64,000 nt of DNA. Origin: Nocardioides sp. Root682. GTDB lineage: Bacteria > Actinomycetota > Actinomycetes > Propionibacteriales > Nocardioidaceae. Position numbers and translations under genes: made by a program. A model generated the notes under the pieces. The model saw nothing but the letters and a program-made list of their open reading frames with translations. It searched no databases and was not told where the DNA came from. Shown piece after piece: positions 33,725 to 41,575 of this stretch; position 1 is the stretch's first letter; each line of letters starts with the position of its first letter. The stretch spans positions 725,105 to 789,104 of the forward strand of contig NZ_LMHJ01000003.1 of NCBI RefSeq assembly GCF_001427795.1. Direction: 5' to 3'.

Positions 33725-34720
33725 ATGGCCGCCGCGGACCCCACCATCGACCTCACCTTCGACGACGTACGCCGCGCGGCCGACGTCGTCGCGCTCGAGC
33801 TGCCCCCGACTCCGCTGCAGTCACACCCGCTGCTCGACCTCGCGGTCGGCGCCGCCGTACTCGTCAAGCACGAGCACGTGCTGCCCACCGGCTCCTTCAA
33901 GGTGCGCGGTGGTGTCCACCTCGCCTCCACCCTCACCGCTGCCGAGCGGACCCACGGCCTGATCACGTGCTCGACCGGCAACCACGCCCAGTCGGTGGCG
34001 TACGGCGCCCGGCTGGCCGGGGTGCGCGCGACGATCGTGATGCCGTCCAGCGCGCCCGCGGTGAAGCGGGACGCGGTCGCGGCCCTCGGCGCCGAGGTCG
34101 TCGTGGCGGGCAGCACGCTGGGGGAGGCGGCTGCCGAAGCCAGGGCACTCGCTGCCGCCACGGGCGGCTCGTTCATCTGTCCGACCGATCGGCGGATCGT
34201 GCTCGGGCATGCGACGGCGTACCTCGAGCTCTTCGGTCAGGCAACCGATCTCGCCGCTGTCTTCGTGCCGATCGGCAGCGGTACCGGGGCGTCGGGTGCG
34301 TGCCTGGCCCGCGACGCCCTGGCGCCGGACTGTCGGGTCGTCGGGGTGCAGTCGGCCGCAGCGCCGGCCGGCTGGATGTCCTGGAGCTCCGGCGAGATCC
34401 GGACTGCTCCGGCCACGACGCGAGCCTCCGGGCTGGCGACGACCACGGGATACCCGTTGCCGCAGCGGATCCTCCGCCACCGACTCGACGAGTTCGTGCT
34501 GGTCGGCGACGACGCCATCGATGACGCCGCGCGACTGCTCGCCACGCGCGCGCACACCCTGGCCGAGGGCGCCGGCGCCGCGGCGCTGGCGGGTTTGCTG
34601 TCACCCCGGAGCAGCGTCCGCCCCGGCCAGTTCGGGGGACCGGTGGCAGTGATGTGCACCGGCGCCAATGCCTCTGCTGACGAGATCGCCCGCCTCGCAG
34701 AACGCAGCCCCGCAGCCTGA
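33725..34720 (+). CDS. Threonine/serine dehydratase-like PLP enzyme
   Basis: The 331-residue fold-type II PLP enzyme has the Schiff-base Lys in GSFKVRGG, the substrate loop TCSTGNHAQSVAYGARL, and the phosphate-binding loop PIGSGTGASG where threonine deaminases usually have a SGGGL-type sequence. No ACT regulatory domain is present, so it resembles catabolic enzymes. It probably deaminates a hydroxy-amino acid; the changed glycine loop leaves room for another substrate such as ectoine-pathway or racemase-type relatives. ATG 33725 gives the expected N-terminus. Control by the divergent LysR is likely. Confidence 0.78.
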   Translation: MAAADPTIDLTFDDVRRAADVVALELPPTPLQSHPLLDLAVGAAVLVKHEHVLPTGSFKVRGGVHLASTLTAAERTHGLITCSTGNHAQSVAYGARLAGVRATIVMPSSAPAVKRDAVAALGAEVVVAGSTLGEAAAEARALAAATGGSFICPTDRRIVLGHATAYLELFGQATDLAAVFVPIGSGTGASGACLARDALAPDCRVVGVQSAAAPAGWMSWSSGEIRTAPATTRASGLATTTGYPLPQRILRHRLDEFVLVGDDAIDDAARLLATRAHTLAEGAGAAALAGLLSPRSSVRPGQFGGPVAVMCTGANASADEIARLAERSPAA

Positions 34721-34773
34721 CCCCGCGGCGCGTCGCAACCCGTGGGACGGTTGTGACTGGTGATACTGGGCGG

Positions 34774-36183
34774 GTGCCTGAGATCGCCGTAGACGAGCGG
34801 GCCGCGCGGGTGCGCTTCCGCCGGGCCCTGACGCTGATGGCGTTCACCCTGCTCGTTCCCGGTTCGGCCCAGTTGATCGCCGGCAACCGCGACATCGGCC
34901 GCGTCGCCATCCGGGTCTGGTTGCTGTCGCTGGTCACCCTCGTCGCGGGGGCGATCGCGATCGCGGTGCATCCGCCCCTGGGCCTGCGGCTGGCACTGAA
35001 CGCCGACGTGATGCTCGCCGCCCGCCTCTACATGCTGGTCGGCGCCGTGGCCTGGGCCGCGCTGTTCATCGACGCCTGGCGGATCGGCCAGCCGCTGACG
35101 CTTCGCCTGCCGCACCGCCGCGCGATCGTGGGCGTCAACGGCATCCTCTGCTTCTCGGTCGCCGGCACCCTGCTCTTCGGCGCCCACCTGGCGGCCGCGC
35201 AGCGCGACTTCCTGACCATCTTCGCCGATGGCGACCTCGGCGCGGCCCACGACGGTCGCTACAACGTCCTCCTGCTCGGCGGCGACTCCGGGGCTGACCG
35301 CTGGGGCCTGCGGCCGGACTCGATGACCGTCGCCTCGGTCGATGCGCAGACCGGTCGCACCGTGATGATCGGCCTGCCGCGCAACATGCAGAACTTCCGG
35401 TTCCGCGAGGGGTCGGTGATGGACAAGCAGTTCCCGAAGGGCTTCAACTGCGACGGCTGCTACCTCAACGGCGTCAGCACCTGGGCCGAGGACCACACCG
35501 ACCTCTTCGACTCCGACCACCCCGGCGTCGACGCCACCAAGATGGCCATCGAGGGCATCACCGGCCTCGAGATCAACTACTGGGTGATGGTCAACATGAA
35601 GGGCTTCAAGCGCCTCGTCAACGCGTTCGGCGGCGTGACCCTCAACGTGCGCCAACGGATTCCCGTCGGCGGCCTCGGCAGTGACGTCACCGGCTACATC
35701 GAGCCCGGGAAGCGCAAGCTCAACGGCCACGACGCGCTCTGGTACGCGCGCTCCCGCGAGGGCAGCGACGACTACTCCCGGATGGCGCGGCAGAAGTGCG
35801 TGATGACCGCGCTGCTCACCCAGGTCAGCCCGAAGCAGGCGCTCACGAACTTCCAGGAGATCGCCGAGGCCTCCAGCGCGATGATCAGCACCGACATCCC
35901 CGGCGGTGCGTTGAGCGACTTCGTGCAGCTGGCCCTGCGCGCGCGCAAGGAGAACGTCTCGACGGTCTCGCTCGTGCCGCCGAAGGTCAACACTGCCCAC
36001 CCCGACATCGACCTCGTCCACCGGATGGTCGCGAACGCGATCGACCGCGCCGAGGGCGTGAAGAAGGCTCCGGCCAAGAAGAAGTCCGGCAAGGCGACCG
36101 GGAAGGTCACCGGCGGCGCCAAGGGCTCCCGCAACGACGGCTACACCGCGAACGAGACCGACGACGTCGCTGCCGCCTGCTGA
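34774..36183 (+). CDS. LytR-CpsA-Psr family ligase with several membrane helices
   Basis: The 469-residue protein starts with about four hydrophobic helices (residues 18-145), unlike the single anchor of the upstream LCP protein. The LCP domain follows: LLLGGDSGADRWGLRPDSM, VMIGLPRNMQNF with catalytic Arg, VNAFGGVTLNV, and GHDALWYARSREGSDDYSRMAR. The C-terminus has a Lys-rich stretch and ends in Cys. GATACT (34762-34767) lies 6 nt before GTG 34774, which fixes a leaderless start. Two distinct LCP enzymes 2.5 kb apart suggest that more than one wall glycan is attached. Confidence 0.9.
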   Translation: MPEIAVDERAARVRFRRALTLMAFTLLVPGSAQLIAGNRDIGRVAIRVWLLSLVTLVAGAIAIAVHPPLGLRLALNADVMLAARLYMLVGAVAWAALFIDAWRIGQPLTLRLPHRRAIVGVNGILCFSVAGTLLFGAHLAAAQRDFLTIFADGDLGAAHDGRYNVLLLGGDSGADRWGLRPDSMTVASVDAQTGRTVMIGLPRNMQNFRFREGSVMDKQFPKGFNCDGCYLNGVSTWAEDHTDLFDSDHPGVDATKMAIEGITGLEINYWVMVNMKGFKRLVNAFGGVTLNVRQRIPVGGLGSDVTGYIEPGKRKLNGHDALWYARSREGSDDYSRMARQKCVMTALLTQVSPKQALTNFQEIAEASSAMISTDIPGGALSDFVQLALRARKENVSTVSLVPPKVNTAHPDIDLVHRMVANAIDRAEGVKKAPAKKKSGKATGKVTGGAKGSRNDGYTANETDDVAAAC

Positions 36184-36188
36184 ACCCG

Positions 36189-36962
36189 TCAGGCCAGCGA
36201 CAGCGCGAGGGTGGCCACCACGGCGTCGTACGTCGCCCGGTCAGGCGCCGCAACGATGCCCCCGTCGAGTCCCCGGGGGACGAGCGGCTCGCCGTCGTGC
36301 CGGCCGATGACGCCGCCGGCCTCGGTGAGGATCAGGGCACCCGGCAGGTGGTCCCACGGCATCGTGCGGTTGTAGACCAGCGCTGCCGCATCGCCGGCGA
36401 TGAGGTGTGGGTAGTCCACGCCGCAGCAGGCCCAGGTGAGCTCGAGGGTGCCGAGGCCCACCAGGTCCCGGCCCACCCACGATCGTCGGGCCGTGCGGTA
36501 CGGCGCACCGGTGCTCGCAGCGACACTCAGTCGCTCGCCGTTCAGCCGGGCCCCGGCGCCGCGCTCGGCGACGTAGGACCGTTCGTGCTGGGGCTGCCAG
36601 ATCCAGCCGCGCGTGGTCTCCCCGCCGTGCACCTCGGCGACCATCACCGCGTGGTCGGGTGAACCGTTGACGAAGTTCTTGGTGCCGTCGACCGGGTCGA
36701 CGGTGAAGCCGTGCTCGGCCTGGGCGAATCGGTCGAGGAGCGAGGGGTCCGCCGCCATCGCCTCCTCGCCGAGCACCACGGCGTCCGGGTAGGCGGCGAG
36801 CAACGCCGCGGTGATCAGCTCCTCCGACTCGTGGTCGGCGATCGTCACCAGGTCGCCCGGGTTCTTCTCCGAGACCTGGTGGTCGGCCAGCGCACGGAAC
36901 CGCGGATTGATCACCTCGGCGGCGACGTCCTGGAGCAGGGTCAGCACAGCGGCGGTGTCCAC
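36189..36962 (-). CDS. Inositol monophosphatase family protein
   Basis: The 257-residue protein has the metal-binding motifs GEEAMAADPS, DPVDGTKNFVNG and PWDHLPGALILTEAGG. The family dephosphorylates inositol phosphate, histidinol phosphate, fructose bisphosphate or PAP; the sequence does not settle which. TACCGT (36969-36974) lies 6 nt before GTG 36962 on this strand. It converges with the LCP gene, with stops 5 bp apart. Confidence 0.88.
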   Translation of the reverse strand: MDTAAVLTLLQDVAAEVINPRFRALADHQVSEKNPGDLVTIADHESEELITAALLAAYPDAVVLGEEAMAADPSLLDRFAQAEHGFTVDPVDGTKNFVNGSPDHAVMVAEVHGGETTRGWIWQPQHERSYVAERGAGARLNGERLSVAASTGAPYRTARRSWVGRDLVGLGTLELTWACCGVDYPHLIAGDAAALVYNRTMPWDHLPGALILTEAGGVIGRHDGEPLVPRGLDGGIVAAPDRATYDAVVATLALSLA

Positions 36963-37010
36963 GGCTCCACGGTAGTGGCCGTTGCTCGAGCCTGATTCTC
37001 GGGGCGGCGG

Positions 37011-38462
37011 TCAGTCGCCGTCGTACCCCAGAACGGCGCGGGTCATCTGGTTCCGGGTGTCGAGCAGGTCCTCGAGGGCGGCATCGAGGTCGTCGGCGCT
37101 GACCGCCAGCGGTACGTCGGGAGCGCTTGGGTCGCGTTCGGCAGCCAGTACGGCGGCCCGCCGGAGCAGCTCCTTGAGGAACGACGCGGTCACCCGGTCC
37201 GTGCGGTCGAGCACGGACTCGAGCCGGCTGAGGTCGATGGCGAGGGAACCCCGGTAGAGCTCGACGAGGCGACGTCGCGCATCCCTGTCCGGCAGGTCGA
37301 TGTGCACGGCCTGGTCGACTCGCCCGGGCCGCGAGGCCAGGGCTGGTTCCAGGAGGTCAGCTCGGTTCGTGGTCAGGAGGAACACGACGTCGGCGTCCTC
37401 GTCGAGACCGTCCATCTCGTTCAGGAGGGTGAAGAGCAAGGGCGTCTCGCCGCCGTAGCGACTTCGTTCCTCGGCGATCAGGTCGACGTCCTCGACGACG
37501 ATCATGGCCGGTTGGAGGCTGCGCGCGACGGAGCAGGCCTCGCGGATGGCGTGCAGCGTGTCCCCGGTCAGCTCGACGACGGTCGTCCCCGTCAGCTCGC
37601 CGATCAGGTAGCGAACGGAGTGTGTCTTGCCGACGCCCGGCGGACCGTAGAGGAGGAGACCGCGCTTGAGGTGTTGGCCGGCTGCCCGGAGGCGAGCGCT
37701 GTTCCGGGCGACACCCACCACCTGGCGGCGCAGATCCGCGAACGTGGCCTCCGGGAGGATCAGCTCGGCGGCTGTCATTGTCGGACGCTCGTGAAACTGC
37801 AGCAGGGAGCCGCGTTCTCCGAACATGTCGTTCCCGAAGGACACGACCTGACCACGGTAGACATTGAGCTCGAGCGACAGCTCGCGTAGCCGACGGCCGA
37901 TGTCGTCCGCTACGCCGGGGTCGGTCGCGATGATCTCGACGTTCACCGAGGAGGACCCGGATTCGCGGTCCGGGGCGAGCACGAGGAGCGCGACCCTGGC
38001 AGATCCGGTTGTGAAGAGGACGAACGCTGCGCGGAGACAGTCGCGCTTGGCTCCACGTGGCCCGATCGGCAGAGCGACGGTCGTGACGTTCCCGGGGCGA
38101 GGACCGTGGAAGTGCAGGGAGTCGTCGCCGACGACGTCTGCGATGCCGAACGGTCCGTGGTGCCGGTGGCCCGCGACACCGACGGTACGTGCGCCTGCCT
38201 CGACCTCCGTGAGGAGGACGTCCAGCGCTGCCTGGACGTTGACGTGCTCGTACGCCGGCCACTGCTCGAGCACGATCGGCAGCTCCGACGGGGCGGCGCC
38301 GAGATGGTCGGCGAGGATCGAGCGGAACGTCGGCTGGTCGGCTGCACGTGCGCGTGCCGCGAGGCTTCGCGTCAGATATCGGCTGTAGCGCGCGATGTCG
38401 GAGAAGCGGGGGGAGTCGTCCGGTTCGAGCGATTCGGAGCCGGAGGTGACCGTGAATGGCAT
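37011..38462 (-). CDS. Orphan AAA+ ATPase with unrecognised N-terminal domain
   Basis: The 483-residue protein has an AAA module at about 235-470. Walker A is GPPGVGKT (273-280), Walker B is IVVEDVD (321-327), and sensor/arginine-finger residues lie in TTNRADLLEPALASRPGR. This is the CDC48/Bcs1-like type that remodels proteins. The first 230 residues match nothing I know; they include a stretch with HRHHGPFGIADV and look like an adaptor domain. TACGCT (38469-38474) lies 6 nt before ATG 38462. No partner protease or substrate gene is adjacent. Confidence 0.85.
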   Translation of the reverse strand: MPFTVTSGSESLEPDDSPRFSDIARYSRYLTRSLAARARAADQPTFRSILADHLGAAPSELPIVLEQWPAYEHVNVQAALDVLLTEVEAGARTVGVAGHRHHGPFGIADVVGDDSLHFHGPRPGNVTTVALPIGPRGAKRDCLRAAFVLFTTGSARVALLVLAPDRESGSSSVNVEIIATDPGVADDIGRRLRELSLELNVYRGQVVSFGNDMFGERGSLLQFHERPTMTAAELILPEATFADLRRQVVGVARNSARLRAAGQHLKRGLLLYGPPGVGKTHSVRYLIGELTGTTVVELTGDTLHAIREACSVARSLQPAMIVVEDVDLIAEERSRYGGETPLLFTLLNEMDGLDEDADVVFLLTTNRADLLEPALASRPGRVDQAVHIDLPDRDARRRLVELYRGSLAIDLSRLESVLDRTDRVTASFLKELLRRAAVLAAERDPSAPDVPLAVSADDLDAALEDLLDTRNQMTRAVLGYDGD

Positions 38463-38555
38463 TGCCAGAGCGTAGATGCAGCAATGGCTCGTCCGCACCG
38501 GAGTTCTGACCAGCGGCGAATCAGGTGAACCGGTCCAGAACAGTAGGGTGACCGC

Positions 38556-39473
38556 GTGCGTGTGCAGGCGGTCGTCGTGACCTTCAACCGGTTGGCGATG
38601 CTGCAGCGACTCATCCCGCGCCTGCAGGAGGTCGCCGGGCTCGAGCGGATCCTGGTGGTCGACAACGCGTCGACGGACGGCACGGGGGAGTGGCTCGCGG
38701 GCTCCACCTCGCCCGCCGGGGTTCCGGTCGAGCTCGAGACGCTGGCGACCAACACCGGCGGCGCCGGCGGTTTCCACCACGGTCTGGAGTGGGCAGTCCG
38801 CGAGGGCGCCGACCTGGTCTGGCTGATGGACGACGACGGCATGCCTGCTCCCGACTGCCTGGACCTGCTCCTCGAACGCGTCGAGCGCGACGGCCTGGAG
38901 TTCTGCGGTCCCGCGGTGCTGGCCGAGCACGACCCTGAGCGACTCTGCTTCCCGATCCGGTTGCCCGGCGGCACGAAGGTGGTGCACGCGATGGCTGAGG
39001 TCGAGAAGGCCGCCGTCGACGGGTTGATCGAGGGCGTGGTGATCCCTTTCAACGGGGTGCTGGTGACGCGTGACCTCGTGGAGCGGATCGGGCTGCCGCG
39101 CGAGGAGTTCTTCATCTGGGGAGACGACGTCGAGTACCTCTGGCGCGCCGAACGCGCCGGTGCCCGGATCGCCACCGTCGTCGACGCGCACTTCCACCAC
39201 CCGGCCACCGACGACCTCGGGACGCCGATGATGTTCGGCAGGACGACGTACAACCACACGCCGAGCGACCTCAAGCACTACTGCATGGCGCGCAACAACA
39301 CCCTCAACCTGCGGGCCTACCGCGGCTGGGTGCACGTGCTGCTGTTCTGGCTCAAGACCGTGTGGTTCTACCTGTTCACCCGTCGCCAACCCGCACGGAT
39401 CCCGCTCAGCGCCCGCGCTGCGGTGGCCGGCCTGCGCGGCGACTTCTCGGGACATCGGAAGTACCTCAGGTGA
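38556..39473 (+). CDS. GlfT1-like family 2 glycosyltransferase (first copy)
   Basis: The 305-residue GT-A enzyme begins QAVVVTFNR. The nucleotide-binding DDD sits in VWLMDDDGMPAPD, and the acceptor region has FFIWGDDVEYLWRAERAG. The pattern resembles galactofuranosyl transferases that add the first Galf units to a lipid-linked disaccharide. TAGGGT (38544-38549) lies 6 nt before GTG 38556, making this the probable first gene of a six-gene operon running to wzt. The next gene overlaps it by 4 nt. Confidence 0.85.
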   Translation: MRVQAVVVTFNRLAMLQRLIPRLQEVAGLERILVVDNASTDGTGEWLAGSTSPAGVPVELETLATNTGGAGGFHHGLEWAVREGADLVWLMDDDGMPAPDCLDLLLERVERDGLEFCGPAVLAEHDPERLCFPIRLPGGTKVVHAMAEVEKAAVDGLIEGVVIPFNGVLVTRDLVERIGLPREEFFIWGDDVEYLWRAERAGARIATVVDAHFHHPATDDLGTPMMFGRTTYNHTPSDLKHYCMARNNTLNLRAYRGWVHVLLFWLKTVWFYLFTRRQPARIPLSARAAVAGLRGDFSGHRKYLR

Positions 39474-40369
39474 CCGAGTCCGTTGCCGTCGTCGTGGTGA
39501 CCTACAACCGCGCCGACCTCCTCGAGAAGATGCTCGCCGGACTGGCGGCCCTCGACCGTGCTCCCGACGCCGTCTACGTCGTCGACAACTTCAGCTCCGA
39601 CCACACGCCCGAGGTGCTGGCCGCGTCCACGCTGCCCGGCCTCGTCACCATCCGCACCAGTGAGAACCTCGGCGGTGCCGGCGGATTCAGGCTCGGCCTC
39701 AAGACGGCCCACGAACGCGGCCACGACGCGATGTGGCTGATGGACGACGACGTGGTGCCCGCGCCGGACTGCCTCACCCGCCTGCTCGAGGTCGACGGCA
39801 GCTGCCTGATCGCGGTGCGCGAGGACCGCACCGGTGCGCTGGTGGAGAAGGCCGCGATCCGGTTCGACCTCCGCAACCCCCTGGCGATCCGGCCGAAGAC
39901 GGCCAGCATCGACTCGACCTATCCGAACCGGGCTGCCATGCCCGCCACGGTCGAGATCGAGAACGTCGCGTTCGAGGGCTTCCTGGTGCGCCGCGAGGTG
40001 ATCGACAGGATCGGGCTGCCCGACGCGTCGTACTTCATCTTCTACGACGACGTGGACTTCGCGATCCGGGCCCGGCGCGCGGGATTCCCGATCCGGGCGG
40101 TGCGCGATGCCGTGCTCGTGCGACAGCTGGACTTCGACCAGCAGCACGACCTCGCGGGGTGGAAGGGGTACTACATGTACCGCAACCTCTTCGCCGTCCA
40201 CATGAGGTACGGCGAGAACCCCCTGGTCCGGCTCAAGCCCTGGCTGATCGCGCTGGCCGTGGTCCTGCTCAGCCCGCTGCGGGGTGGTCGGGCAGAGGTG
40301 CGCAACGTCACGCGTGGTCTTCGCGACGCGCGTCGGATGCGGCAGGTGCCCACGACGTCCGTAGACTGA
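39470..40369 (+). CDS. GlfT1-like family 2 glycosyltransferase (second copy)
   Basis: The 299-residue protein has VVVVTYNRADLLEKMLAGL, a MWLMDDDVVPAPD metal motif and FIFYDDVDFAIRARRAGF. It is related to the preceding gene but clearly diverged. The GTG start overlaps the preceding stop as GTGA. Two GlfT1-like enzymes in a row could place successive different linkages, or one could act on a different acceptor. The operon context supports galactofuranose transfer, while the exact acceptor is unknown. Confidence 0.83.
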   Translation: MTESVAVVVVTYNRADLLEKMLAGLAALDRAPDAVYVVDNFSSDHTPEVLAASTLPGLVTIRTSENLGGAGGFRLGLKTAHERGHDAMWLMDDDVVPAPDCLTRLLEVDGSCLIAVREDRTGALVEKAAIRFDLRNPLAIRPKTASIDSTYPNRAAMPATVEIENVAFEGFLVRREVIDRIGLPDASYFIFYDDVDFAIRARRAGFPIRAVRDAVLVRQLDFDQQHDLAGWKGYYMYRNLFAVHMRYGENPLVRLKPWLIALAVVLLSPLRGGRAEVRNVTRGLRDARRMRQVPTTSVD

Positions 40370-40375
40370 CCGACC

Positions 40376-41575
40376 GTGTCTCCTACTTCGTCGACCCCTG
40401 ATCTCGTTGTCGTCGGCTCCGGCTTCTTCGGCCTGACGATTGCCGAGCGTTGCGCCACCGAGCTCGACCTCAAGGTTCTCGTGCTCGAGCGCCGCTATCA
40501 CCTCGGCGGCAACGCCTACAGCGAGTTCGAGCCGGAGACCGGCATCGAGGTCCACAAGTACGGGACCCACCTGTTCCACACGAGCAACGAACGGGTGTGG
40601 GAGTACGTCAACCGCTTCACCGCGTTCACGAACTACCAGCACAAGGTGTTCGGCAAGTACCAGGGGCAGGTCTACTCCCTGCCGATGAACCTGGCGCTCA
40701 TCAACAGCTTCTTCGGCAAGAGCCACACGCCCGACGAGGCACGGGCGCTGATCGCCGAGCAGTCCAGCGAGATCGCCACCGCGGACGCGAAGAACCTCGA
40801 GGAGAAGGCGATCAGCCTGATCGGCCGCCCGCTCTACGAGGCGTTCATCAAGGGCTACACCGCCAAGCAGTGGCAGACCGACCCGACCGAGCTGAGCGCG
40901 GACATCATCACGCGCCTCCCGGTCCGCTACAACTTCGACAACCGGTACTTCAACGACAAGTTCGAGGGCCTTCCCGTCGACGGCTACACCGCCTGGCTGA
41001 CCCGGATGGCGGACCACCCGAACATCGAGGTCCGCGTCAACACGGACTGGTTCGACGAGTCCAACGGGGTGCAGGACGAGTTCAAGGGCAAGGTGCCGGT
41101 CATCTACACCGGCCCTGTCGACGAGTACTTCGACAACTGCGAGGGCCGCCTGTCCTGGCGGACCGTCGACCTGGAGTCCGAGGTCGTCGACGTCGACGAC
41201 TACCAGGGCACCGGTGTGGTCAACGCCAACGACCAGGACGTTCCGTGGACCCGGGTGCTGGAGTTCAAGCACCTCCACCCGGAGCGCACCTACCTGCCCG
41301 GCAAGTCGGTCGTCGTGCACGAGTACAGCCGGTTCGCCGAGGACGACGACGAGCCGTACTACCCGATCAACACCGCCGAGGACCGCGAGAAGCTCCTCAA
41401 GTACCGCGACCTCGCCGAGAAGGAGCCGATGGTGCTCTTCGGTGGCCGCCTCGGCACGTACAAGTACCTCGACATGCACATGGCCATCGCCTCGGCACTG
41501 TCGATGTACGACAACAAGCTCAAGCCGCACTTCGCGGACGGCGCCGAGCTCAAGAGTGGCGGGGTGGACGCGTGA
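40376..41575 (+). CDS. glf: UDP-galactopyranose mutase
   Basis: Glf is a flavoenzyme that interconverts UDP-galactopyranose and UDP-galactofuranose, the donor for the surrounding transferases. The 399-residue protein has the FAD motif VVGSGFFGLTIAER, the RYHLGGNAYSE loop, the KYGTHLFHT segment, and the active-site arginines in VIYTGPVDEYFD and FGGRLGTYKYLDMH. TAGACT (40362-40367) lies 8 nt before GTG 40376, so an internal promoter is possible within the operon. Confidence 0.96.
   Translation: MSPTSSTPDLVVVGSGFFGLTIAERCATELDLKVLVLERRYHLGGNAYSEFEPETGIEVHKYGTHLFHTSNERVWEYVNRFTAFTNYQHKVFGKYQGQVYSLPMNLALINSFFGKSHTPDEARALIAEQSSEIATADAKNLEEKAISLIGRPLYEAFIKGYTAKQWQTDPTELSADIITRLPVRYNFDNRYFNDKFEGLPVDGYTAWLTRMADHPNIEVRVNTDWFDESNGVQDEFKGKVPVIYTGPVDEYFDNCEGRLSWRTVDLESEVVDVDDYQGTGVVNANDQDVPWTRVLEFKHLHPERTYLPGKSVVVHEYSRFAEDDDEPYYPINTAEDREKLLKYRDLAEKEPMVLFGGRLGTYKYLDMHMAIASALSMYDNKLKPHFADGAELKSGGVDA

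Noticed and set aside
40450..41571. An upstream extension of the GlfT2 frame through the whole of glf
   Set aside because: The glf frame is clearly real there, and GlfT2 homology begins at the GTG at 41572.
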